Shown here: positions 15,684 through 22,260 of the stretch, one piece after another
Position numbering within the stretch: position 1 is the first letter of the stretch
Layout of the letters: each line of letters starts with the position of its first letter
From: a virus
IMG/VR virus record: IMGVR_UViG_3300027763_000084
Location: 1-48,495 of that record
Length of the DNA stretch: 48,495 nt
Reading direction: 5' to 3' (one strand)
Notes under the pieces: generated by a model
What the model was told of the DNA's origin: nothing
Seen by the model: only the letters and a program-made list of their open reading frames with translations
Database searches by the model: none
Made by a program: the position numbers and the translations under genes

Positions 15684-15719
15684 AGACACAATGACTACTA
15701 GTCATTGTGTCTTTTTTTA
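15684..15719 (+). terminator. Very strong rho-independent terminator
   Basis: Thirteen-base-pair perfect stem (AGACACAATGACT with its complement at 15700-15712), three-base loop, then seven T. Ends the early operon. Confidence 0.96.
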
Positions 15720-15720
15720 T

Positions 15721-15746
15721 GCCCGACCATTGTGTTGGGCTTTTTT
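15721..15746 (+). terminator. Second terminator in tandem
   Basis: GCCCGAC pairs with GTTGGGC (one G-T pair) around a short loop, followed by six T. It overlaps the -35 region of the next promoter, so the second unit starts where the first is doubly closed. Confidence 0.75.
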
Positions 15747-15758
15747 ATGTGCTATACT
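15730..15758 (+). promoter_or_regulatory. Promoter of the VRR-NUC unit
   Basis: TTGTGT, 17-base spacer, TATACT, with a TG one base before the -10 (extended -10). The -35 is weak and shares bases with the second terminator stem. RNA would begin about 15765, giving a 16-base leader that holds GGAGGAG. Confidence 0.75.
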
Positions 15759-15780
15759 GAGTCAACATTGGAGGAGAATT

Positions 15781-16074
15781 ATGGCGATGACACCCGAGGG
15801 TAAAGTAAAAGCTAAAGTTAAAAAGACTTTAGACATGATGGGCGCATATTACTTTATGCCTACCACTGGTGGATATGGGCGTAGTGGAATCCCCGATATC
15901 ATTGGTTGCTTAAATGGTTTATTCTTCGCGATTGAATGTAAGGCTAAGAGTGGCACTACAACTGCATTGCAAGATAGAGAGCTAGCGAAAATACATCTCG
16001 CTGGCGGGCGGCCTTTAGTTATCAACGAGGCCAACGTGGAAGGCCTAGAGACATTGTTGCTAAGCAAACAATGA
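15781..16074 (+). CDS. VRR-NUC domain nuclease (97 aa)
   Basis: ATG at 15781 after GGAGGAG; the longer frame from 15691 runs through the terminators and promoter and is rejected. The protein is a minimal VRR-NUC fold: MTPEGKVKAKVKKTL helix, GRSGIPDIIG (catalytic Asp), LFFAIECKAKSG (the E-x-K pair), TALQDRE (conserved Gln), and the last strand RPLVINEA. The family covers Holliday-junction-like nucleases (FAN1) and single-domain phage enzymes often found with helicases; here an SNF2-like helicase is in the same unit. Probably a structure-specific DNA nuclease in replication or recombination. Confidence 0.9.
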   Translation: MAMTPEGKVKAKVKKTLDMMGAYYFMPTTGGYGRSGIPDIIGCLNGLFFAIECKAKSGTTTALQDRELAKIHLAGGRPLVINEANVEGLETLLLSKQ

Positions 16075-16147
16075 CCGTTCCCAAGAAGAAACCATAGAGT
16101 TTCGCGGTAGGCCAAAACTAAAAATTGTTTTAACAAGAGAAAACTAA

Positions 16148-16312
16148 ATGGAACAACTGAAATATTTATCCAAGGCGATGCCTTTACGCCTCTGTACTGA
16201 CCCTAAGTTCAAGTACAGAAACGCATCCCAAACCGATGTGCGTAGGACATGGCGCAAAGCTAGACTCCTTATGTTGCTGACTAAGGGGGTGGCGTATGAA
16301 AGCCGTACTTGA
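16148..16312 (+). CDS. Tiny basic protein (54 aa)
   Basis: ATG with a weak AGAG upstream; MEQLKYLSKAMPLRLCTD then a basic helix VRRTWRKARLLMLL. The end overlaps the start of the next gene by 17 bases. Codon use and position fit a real gene, but the support is modest. Confidence 0.5.
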   Translation: MEQLKYLSKAMPLRLCTDPKFKYRNASQTDVRRTWRKARLLMLLTKGVAYESRT

Positions 16313-16472
16313 GTTTAACTATCCACATGATGAGCCCAAGCTGAAGCATGCGCTAAAGGGTGAGGAATACTACTTAGCGTTGGTTGAGATTGATAGAGCG
16401 TTGACGGCCTCTGACAGAGACGACATGCTATTTAGGATTAACCGAATACTTGAGGGGGTGCTTGAAGAATGA
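16296..16472 (+). CDS. Small phage protein (58 aa), MKAVLEFNYP family
   Basis: ATG preceded by GGGGGTGGCG; the stop is ATGA-coupled to the next gene. Starts MKAVLEFNYPHDEPKLKHAL and ends in a helix pair (LALVEIDRAL, MLFRINRILEGVL). Proteins opening MKA(V/I)LEFN.P with a similar length are common in tailed phages, usually without known function. Recalled from memory. Confidence 0.65.
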   Translation: MKAVLEFNYPHDEPKLKHALKGEEYYLALVEIDRALTASDRDDMLFRINRILEGVLEE

Positions 16473-17263
16473 CAGATGCGGAAAAGAAAGCACTCGCCGC
16501 CGCTAAAAACAAGGAGTACCGAGAAGCTAACAGGGAGTTGCTGAAGGAGAAGCGTCGGGTTTACTTGGAAGCCAACAGGGAAAAGATCAGGGAAAGACAA
16601 CGAGAATACGCAAAAGTTTACGCAAAGAAAGTAAAGGCCTCTAAGACCGAAGCTGAACTTGAAGCCGATAGAGAACGCAGAAAGGCTTACTACTTAGCAA
16701 CCAAAGAAATACAAGCACCGAAGCGGAAAGCATATCGTGCTACTCGCAAGGAACACATAGCCGCTAAAGCCAAAGAATGGTTTGAGAACAACAAAGAGCG
16801 AGCGTATGAGTACCGAAAGAAGTGGGAAGAAGCTAATAAGGAACACGTGATTGAGCGTAGTCGAAAGTACCACGAAGCTCGCAGAGAAGAAAAGAACGCG
16901 AAGCGAAGGGAACGCCACCATGCCAACAAAGAATACGAAAACGCAAGAAAGAAAGCTTGGTATGCGGCTAACAAAGATATAGAGAAAGCATATAGAGAAG
17001 CTAACAAAGAAAGAATAGCTAAACAAAGGAGGGAATACCATCAAGCTAATAAAGAAAAAATTAAAGCGCGTCAGGATGCGCACCGCAAGGCTCACCCTGA
17101 GAAACACAGGGAGAAATCCAAGAAACGGCATGCTAAAGCACCGGATTCATATATTCGAAGGCTTTATAACTTACCTGATTCGCCCGAGTTAATCGAAGCG
17201 GCAAGGTTAAGACTTTTTATTAAACGCAAAATATGGGAGATTGAAGATGAAACACATCAGTGA
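16469..17263 (+). CDS. Highly charged helical-repeat protein (264 aa)
   Basis: About thirteen degenerate units of roughly 15 residues built on Y..AN(K/R)E.I....R.. cover residues 10-215. Lys, Arg and Glu together make up about half of that region, so it should form one long single or coiled helix. The last 45 residues differ (SYIRRLYNLPDSPELIEAA) and look globular. Such repeats appear next to HNH-like domains in other phage proteins, but no HNH residues are present here. Possibly a nucleic-acid-binding rod. Function unknown. Confidence 0.72.
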   Translation: MTDAEKKALAAAKNKEYREANRELLKEKRRVYLEANREKIRERQREYAKVYAKKVKASKTEAELEADRERRKAYYLATKEIQAPKRKAYRATRKEHIAAKAKEWFENNKERAYEYRKKWEEANKEHVIERSRKYHEARREEKNAKRRERHHANKEYENARKKAWYAANKDIEKAYREANKERIAKQRREYHQANKEKIKARQDAHRKAHPEKHREKSKKRHAKAPDSYIRRLYNLPDSPELIEAARLRLFIKRKIWEIEDETHQ

Positions 17264-17468
17264 ATTGACAACAGAGTTATCTGAGTTATACGAAGGACTC
17301 AAGAACGGCTCAATGGATGTAAAGATTGCCACAGAGATGAACAACACAGCAGGAAAGATCATAAATGCACAGCGTGTACAGCTAGAGTATGCAGAACTTC
17401 GCAAAGAGCAACCTGACATTGACTTCATGAAGACCAAAGCTAAACCAAAGGCGAAGGTGGAAGCATGA
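17247..17468 (+). CDS. Small helical protein (73 aa)
   Basis: ATG at 17247 with GGGAG eight bases before, overlapping the end of the repeat protein. HISELTTELSELYEGLKNG then DVKIATEMNNTAGKIINAQR and LEYAELRKEQPDIDF. I recall similar small proteins near DNA-binding genes in phages; no function known. Confidence 0.7.
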   Translation: MKHISELTTELSELYEGLKNGSMDVKIATEMNNTAGKIINAQRVQLEYAELRKEQPDIDFMKTKAKPKAKVEA

Positions 17469-17785
17469 CACCCGAAGAACTGAATAAATTTATTGTCGAA
17501 GATAGCATCACTGTCGAAGGCATTACTGACGAATACGTTTGGTATCACGCTAAGCTTTTATCTACAAAGATGAGCCAGTGGGACAACGACTTTCAGAAGC
17601 TTGTCAAAGTGATGGAGTCCCGCCATAAAGAACACTTAGAGATGGTGCAAACCGCCCTACATGAGAACCGAATATTAAGGTTGCAGTTGCAATTGAAAGA
17701 AAAGGAAAAAAATGTTAAATCAACTAAACGTATGGGAAAAAGCAATGAGTTGGCGAAAGCGACAGATGGTAGAAGCAAATCTTAG
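17465..17785 (+). CDS. Small coiled-coil protein (106 aa)
   Basis: ATGA overlap with the previous gene. The N-terminal half has TVEGITDEYVWYHAKLL, and the second half is a coiled coil (ILRLQLQLKEKEKN) with a polar tail. The end overlaps the next gene by 74 bases in another frame, which is unusual, so one of the two ends may be less constrained. Confidence 0.6.
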   Translation: MTPEELNKFIVEDSITVEGITDEYVWYHAKLLSTKMSQWDNDFQKLVKVMESRHKEHLEMVQTALHENRILRLQLQLKEKEKNVKSTKRMGKSNELAKATDGRSKS

Positions 17786-17921
17786 CCGTGACTATACCAA
17801 TATACGCAATCAAGTATTAGAAGAGGTCGCCCGGGAATTCGACAAAATGAAAAACGGTGGCGACACAACTGCAAGCTTTGCAATATACGTTAGGAACATG
17901 AAAAGTGAATGGTTTTGTTAA
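17712..17921 (+). CDS. Small helical protein (69 aa)
   Basis: ATG after AAAAGGAAAAAA, inside the end of the preceding gene. WEKAMSWRKRQMVEANLSRD and NQVLEEVAREFDKMKNGG are helices; ends FAIYVRNMKSEWFC. A second ATG eleven codons later also has a GGGAAAAAG upstream and could be the true start. Not recognised. Confidence 0.6.
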   Translation: MLNQLNVWEKAMSWRKRQMVEANLSRDYTNIRNQVLEEVAREFDKMKNGGDTTASFAIYVRNMKSEWFC

Positions 17922-18105
17922 ACGACAGTTGGATATTGGAAGCAAGCAACCATTCCATAGATACAAAGAGTGTTCGCAGTGCAATGAGATGAAACCGCCT
18001 GAGGGTGGCGTACAGATGAGCCATACCAAATGGCACTGCGTAGTATGTTGGGCAAACAGAGTAACAAGGAGAAATTTAAAAAATGCCAAGGCCGAAACCG
18101 CCTGA
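17905..18105 (+). CDS. Small zinc-finger protein (66 aa)
   Basis: Overlaps the previous stop. Two C-x2-C knuckles (Cys23/Cys26 and Cys45/Cys48) separated by 18 residues, with HTKWHCVVCWANR at the second, give a likely zinc ribbon. The C terminus is basic. Probably binds nucleic acid or protein; target unknown. Confidence 0.68.
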   Translation: MNGFVKRQLDIGSKQPFHRYKECSQCNEMKPPEGGVQMSHTKWHCVVCWANRVTRRNLKNAKAETA

Positions 18106-18265
18106 GCCCCTGATAGGGAGACAGGTACGTATGTCAGATAGACATTGGATTATTTTTAATCAGCTAGGTGGAGCAGAGTGGTTACGACAAATGATTGTCA
18201 AGAAAACACCAATGCCCAAGAAGTATTACGACGATTTATTAAAGGAGAAGGAGGGTGCAAAATGA
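18083..18265 (+). CDS. Small phage protein (60 aa)
   Basis: AGGAG lies 12 bases before the ATG. Basic Pro-rich N terminus, then a MSDRHWIIFNQLGGAEWLRQ segment, which resembles a recurrent small phage module (a helix-turn with LGG..WLR). Coupled by ATGA to the zinc-ribbon gene. Confidence 0.65.
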   Translation: MPRPKPPEPLIGRQVRMSDRHWIIFNQLGGAEWLRQMIVKKTPMPKKYYDDLLKEKEGAK

Positions 18266-18465
18266 AATGCCCGAAGTGCAATGTGACCAAGTCAACAGTG
18301 CGAGAGACTCGGAAGGTAGACGAAGCAGTATACCGATACCGAATCTGCCTCGGGTGCGGAAACAGTTACAAGTCAGTGGAAACAATATTCGAAGGAGTAA
18401 TCCCAAGAGACAGGTCGACTGGTCAGCATGGTGGCCTTTCGAGAGAGCACAGGGGCAATGGTTGA
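18262..18465 (+). CDS. NrdR-like zinc ribbon, stand-alone (67 aa)
   Basis: Start ATG at 18262 with GGAGGG before it. MKCPKCN with Cys3/Cys6 and RICLGCG with Cys29/Cys32, spaced and flanked (STVRETRK...YRYR) as in the N-terminal zinc ribbon of the ribonucleotide reductase repressor NrdR. The ATP-cone domain that NrdR needs is absent; the protein stops soon after. It may be a truncated mimic that competes at nrd promoters or simply a DNA-binding ribbon. Confidence 0.72.
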   Translation: MKCPKCNVTKSTVRETRKVDEAVYRYRICLGCGNSYKSVETIFEGVIPRDRSTGQHGGLSREHRGNG

Positions 18466-18546
18466 TAGCCCTTAATAAACGCCAACCAAAACAAATAGCA
18501 TCAACAGAATACGAAGATGCAACTTTTTAAACTCAAGGAAAATCAA

Positions 18547-19101
18547 ATGGCTAAGAAGCAAACACGTGCTAGTAAGATTCGTAAATACCTCAATGACAAC
18601 CCAACAGCTAAAACCGCTGATGTTGCAAAGATGTTTGAGACACGATATCAAAATGTCTATGCAGTTCGTCGCAAGATGGAGACGCCAATGGTGTCAAAGG
18701 ATGCGCAATGGAAGACCCTTAAAGTGTTTAGTTCAGACAAACCCATAGCACAACTTGCGTATGAGGCGGGTAAATCACAAGCGCAAGTCGACAAGTACTG
18801 GAAAGCCGTAGGCGAAGTTCAGAAAGCGGCACTATCACCCGAGCGTATTGCTGAACTTACTGAACAGGCCGCTAAGCCCAAGGCACGTATGGAAGGCAAC
18901 CGAGGCGACCCCGTCAATCACCCTGCTCACTATAAGGTAGGTGGCATCGAGACAATTGACTTTATTGAAGCTAAGGACTTGAGCTATCACCTTGGCAACG
19001 TGGTTAAGTATGTAACTCGAGCCGACCACAAAGGCAACAAGTTGGAAGACTTGCGTAAAGCTCAGTGGTATTTGACACGTGCTATCGAGACTGCCAAGTA
19101 A
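18547..19101 (+). CDS. HTH plus DUF3310 protein (184 aa)
   Basis: ATG at 18547 after AAGGAAA. Residues 1-45 look like a helix-turn-helix (SKIRKYLNDNPTAKTADVAK, then YQNVYAVRRK), with a second similar HTH-like stretch at 60-85 (KPIAQLAYEAGKSQAQVDKY). Residues 115-184 are DUF3310: DPVNHPAHYKVGGIETIDFI, LGNVVKYVTRADHKG and DLRKAQWYLTRAI. DUF3310 occurs in the nucleotide kinase gp1.7 of T7 and in many phage proteins of unknown action. A role in nucleotide metabolism or its control just before the polymerase gene is plausible. Confidence 0.82.
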   Translation: MAKKQTRASKIRKYLNDNPTAKTADVAKMFETRYQNVYAVRRKMETPMVSKDAQWKTLKVFSSDKPIAQLAYEAGKSQAQVDKYWKAVGEVQKAALSPERIAELTEQAAKPKARMEGNRGDPVNHPAHYKVGGIETIDFIEAKDLSYHLGNVVKYVTRADHKGNKLEDLRKAQWYLTRAIETAK

Positions 19102-19117
19102 TCTAATTGGAAACCAA

Positions 19118-20956
19118 ATGAACATAATCACCATCGATTTTGAAACGTACTACGATCAGCAATTCAGTCTGACCAAATTAACAACAGAGGAGTACGTTCG
19201 TGATGAGCGTTTTGAAGCGATCGGTGTTTGTGTCAAGGTAAACGACGAACCGACTGAATGGTTTAGTGGGGCACGCGAACAAACAAAAGCGTGGCTTGAT
19301 ACGTTCAACATGCCGGAGAGTTTTGTGGTAGCCCATAACATGATGTTTGATGGAGCTATCTTAGCGTGGCACTTCGACATCCATCCAAAGGTGCTTGGTG
19401 ATACGCTAGCAATGGCACGTGCAGTTGATGGCACGGAGGTTGGCAACAGTCTTGCAAAGCTAGCTCTGCGCTATGGGTTGGGGGCTAAAGGTACAGAGGT
19501 GTTAAATGCGTTGGGCAAGAACCGACGTAGCTTTACCCCTGACGAGCTAGCTCGCTATGGAGAGTATTGCAAGAACGACGTAGAGATAACCTACCAACTG
19601 TTTAACATTCTTCTCGCAAACTTCAAGAAGAAAGAACTGAAACTGATTGACTTAACTTTACGTATGTTCACAGCACCAGTGCTTGAGTTGAATCTCCCGC
19701 TACTTGAGCAACATCTTATTGATGTGGTATCCAAGAAGGAACAGCTCATCGCCGACGCCAGCGCCGATCGCGAAGTACTTATGTCAAACGAGAAGTTTGC
19801 CACTAGGCTACGTGAGTATGGTGTTGAGCCTCCTATGAAGATCAGCCTGACGACAGGCAAACTTGCACTTGCTATGGCTAAGAGTGACGCAGGGTTTAAA
19901 GATTTAGCTGACCACCCTGACGAGCGAGTGCAAGCACTGGTGGCGGCACGACTAGGTACTAAGAGTACGCTAGAAGAGACAAGGACTCAGAGGTTTATTG
20001 ATATATCTAAGCGCGGCAAGTTACCCGTCCCACTACGCTACTACGCGGCACACACAGGCAGATGGGGCGGAGACGACAAGCTTAATCTTCAAAATATCCC
20101 TCGCAAGTCACCGCTGAAGCTATCAATCATCCCGCCCGAAGGCTATGTGCTAATTGACTCCGACTCCTCACAGATTGAGGCTCGGATATTGGCGTGGCTA
20201 TCAGGACAGAAAGACTTGGTCAAAGCGTTTGAAGTGGGCGACGACGTTTATAAGTTGATGGCGGCTTCTATATATGGCAAGACGCAAGATCAGATTACCG
20301 ACGAAGAACGTTTTGTTGGTAAGACCACTATTCTTGGTTGTGGGTACGGCATGGGCGCGGCTAAGTTTCAGCTTCAGCTAAAGAATTTTAATGTCACGAT
20401 GGACGAAAACTTTTGCAAGCAAGTGCTTCAAGCATACCGAAGTAAGTTTTCCCATATAACTGCATTGTGGGACGCAGGGCATAGATCGCTTGAAGCTTTA
20501 TCATCAGAAAAGCTGGTCACTACGCCGTTTGGTGTCCAACCACAAGCAGTGAGTATTCTCCCCGGAATTGGCTACGATTTGCCTAGTGGTTTGCCCCTAA
20601 AATACATGGATTTACGTGCTACGGAAGTTGACGAAAGAGGCCGTCCGCAGTATATTTATTCGACACGCAAAGGCCCAGTTCGTATCTATGGCGGTAAGGT
20701 TGTTGAGAACCTTTGCCAAGCTCTTGCTAGATGTGTAATCGGTGAGCAGATGCTACGGATTGCCAAGCGTTACAAGGTTGTGCTGACTGTCCATGATGCT
20801 GTTGCTTGCGTAGTACCGATAGAAGAAAAAGAAGTGGCAGCAGCTTACGTTCAAGAGTGCATGCGTTGGCGTCCCGAGTGGGCACAGACCTTGCCGCTTA
20901 ACTGCGAAGTTAAGTATGGTGACAGCTACGGCACTACAACAAAATTTAAAGGGTAA
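19118..20956 (+). CDS. Family A DNA polymerase with 3'-5' exonuclease
   Basis: Replicative polymerase, 612 aa from the ATG at 19118. The exonuclease domain is intact: DFE (Asp7, Glu9), HNMMFD (73-78) and Y...D (Tyr150, Asp154). The polymerase domain has motif A D-S-S-Q-I-E (from Asp349), the O-helix K-T-T-I-L-G-C-G-Y-G (Lys402, Tyr410) and motif C V-H-D-A (Asp560). Two points are odd. The residue equal to Phe762 of E. coli Pol I is Leu406. Motif C has Ala where Glu is usual. There is no 5' nuclease domain, as in other phage enzymes. Upstream GGAAA is a modest ribosome binding site. Confidence 0.96.
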   Translation: MNIITIDFETYYDQQFSLTKLTTEEYVRDERFEAIGVCVKVNDEPTEWFSGAREQTKAWLDTFNMPESFVVAHNMMFDGAILAWHFDIHPKVLGDTLAMARAVDGTEVGNSLAKLALRYGLGAKGTEVLNALGKNRRSFTPDELARYGEYCKNDVEITYQLFNILLANFKKKELKLIDLTLRMFTAPVLELNLPLLEQHLIDVVSKKEQLIADASADREVLMSNEKFATRLREYGVEPPMKISLTTGKLALAMAKSDAGFKDLADHPDERVQALVAARLGTKSTLEETRTQRFIDISKRGKLPVPLRYYAAHTGRWGGDDKLNLQNIPRKSPLKLSIIPPEGYVLIDSDSSQIEARILAWLSGQKDLVKAFEVGDDVYKLMAASIYGKTQDQITDEERFVGKTTILGCGYGMGAAKFQLQLKNFNVTMDENFCKQVLQAYRSKFSHITALWDAGHRSLEALSSEKLVTTPFGVQPQAVSILPGIGYDLPSGLPLKYMDLRATEVDERGRPQYIYSTRKGPVRIYGGKVVENLCQALARCVIGEQMLRIAKRYKVVLTVHDAVACVVPIEEKEVAAAYVQECMRWRPEWAQTLPLNCEVKYGDSYGTTTKFKG

Positions 20957-20958
20957 GC

Positions 20959-21633
20959 ATGTACACGTGGTCGTATTCAAGTATTTCATTGTTCCAACAA
21001 TGCCCCCGCAAGTACCACCGCATGCGTGTGGTTAAAGATATTGTCGAGCCGCCACAAGAGCACCTCATGTATGGTACTGCTGTACACAAAGTAGCTGAAG
21101 AATACATCAGAGACGACACACCTATCCCTGAGAAGTACGCATACATTAAACCTCAGATCGATCCTATTAAGGAACTCCCCGGCGAGAAGTTATGCGAGCA
21201 TGAGATGGGGCTGACACGGAACTTAGAGCCCTGCGGGTTCAGAGACAAAGATGTTTGGTTTCGCGGTATCGCAGACGTACTTGTAATCAATGGCGACAAA
21301 GCCCGTATCGTAGATTGGAAGACAAGCAAGTCTAGCAAGTACGCCGACAAGAAACAACTTGAGCTTCTGTCTTTGCTGACGTTTAAACATTTCCCCGCAG
21401 TTCAATCAATCAAAGCCGGACTAATTTTCTTGGTTGTTCAAGACCTAGTGCCAGCTTCTTTCAAGACTGAAGACCAAAGCGAAGCATGGCAGAAGTGGTT
21501 GGCTGAAACTAACCGACTAGATGCCGCTTACGCAAACGATGTATGGAATCCTAAACCCAACTTCACGTGCAAAGGTTGGTGTTCGGTAGAAGACTGTGAG
21601 CACAACACTAAACGAAACTTTTTTGGAGATTGA
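20959..21633 (+). CDS. RecB/Cas4-like PD-(D/E)XK nuclease
   Basis: Two bases after the polymerase stop. A complete nuclease core: GTAVHKVAEEY (His43), GIADVLVINGD (Asp106), IVDWKTSK (Asp119, Lys121) and KKQLELLSLL (Gln133). Cys15 near the N terminus plus Cys204, Cys208 and Cys213 near the C terminus have the layout of the iron-sulfur staple in AddB, Cas4 and related exonucleases. 224 aa is normal for the single-domain phage form. Likely a 5'-3' DNA exonuclease in recombination or host DNA degradation; no CRISPR genes are nearby, so a Cas4 role is not indicated. Confidence 0.88.
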   Translation: MYTWSYSSISLFQQCPRKYHRMRVVKDIVEPPQEHLMYGTAVHKVAEEYIRDDTPIPEKYAYIKPQIDPIKELPGEKLCEHEMGLTRNLEPCGFRDKDVWFRGIADVLVINGDKARIVDWKTSKSSKYADKKQLELLSLLTFKHFPAVQSIKAGLIFLVVQDLVPASFKTEDQSEAWQKWLAETNRLDAAYANDVWNPKPNFTCKGWCSVEDCEHNTKRNFFGD

Positions 21634-21634
21634 T

Positions 21635-22000
21635 ATGAGCCTAACACCAGAACCGTTTTTTTGCGGCGAGAACGTATGTTCATGCTGTGATAAACCTATG
21701 TACATAAATGACCAAGGAATCATATTTCATAAGCATAAGGGCGGCCAAGCCTATTTTATGTTTTGTATGGACTGTGCAGTAAGTATGACTATGTCGATAG
21801 CGCAAGATATTTTTAAGGTTGCTACTGGCAACGCTGATACAGCGCTTTCTTACTATTATAAATTTAAAAATCCCGGCGCTACTGAAGCTAATTTATACCG
21901 CCATGCCGATGCGTTGCAAGGGCTAGCAAACAAAATGAAGCTACATGCTGAAGCGTTAGAAATTTGTAAGGGGACAAAAGATCATGCCATACGTAAATAA
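21635..22000 (+). CDS. Zinc-ribbon protein of unknown function (121 aa)
   Basis: ATG at 21635 after GGAG, chosen over the frame opening at 21596 that overlaps the nuclease. Cys15/Cys18 and Cys44/Cys47 form a probable zinc site, with additional Cys10 and Cys17. The remainder is helical (LYRHADALQGLANKMKLHAE). Ends overlapping the HNH gene by 17 bases. Not recognised. Confidence 0.68.
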   Translation: MSLTPEPFFCGENVCSCCDKPMYINDQGIIFHKHKGGQAYFMFCMDCAVSMTMSIAQDIFKVATGNADTALSYYYKFKNPGATEANLYRHADALQGLANKMKLHAEALEICKGTKDHAIRK

Positions 22001-22259
22001 ACCACGCCCCTATAAAAAGGAATACGAAATGTACGACGGCACACCCGCCGTTAAAAAGAAACGTGCCGCACGAAACAAAGCCCGAGCAATAATGGAGAAA
22101 GCAGGGCTTGTGCATAAAGGTGACGGCAAAGAAGTTGACCACAAGAAGCCACTAAGCAAAGGTGGTAAGACAGTACGAAGTAACCTCAGGGTTGTGGACG
22201 ACAACGACAACAGAGGATTTCCACGCAACTCAGACCACTCATTAAAGCGTAACGTATAG
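21984..22259 (+). CDS. HNH endonuclease (91 aa)
   Basis: Basic N terminus, then the HNH core: VDHKKPLSKGG (Asp52, His53), RSNLRVV (Asn67) and DDNDNRGFPRN (Asn75). The first His/Asp and both Asn are present, so it is likely an active nicking or cutting enzyme. It stands alone within the replication unit and is not inserted in another gene, so it need not be a homing enzyme; small HNH proteins often help packaging or host DNA breakdown. Confidence 0.83.
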   Translation: MPYVNKPRPYKKEYEMYDGTPAVKKKRAARNKARAIMEKAGLVHKGDGKEVDHKKPLSKGGKTVRSNLRVVDDNDNRGFPRNSDHSLKRNV

Positions 22260-22260
22260 C

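Noticed and set aside
21984-22259. HNH gene as a homing endonuclease in an intron
   Set aside because: No split gene, no intron-like flanks; it is coupled by overlap to its neighbours in the operon.
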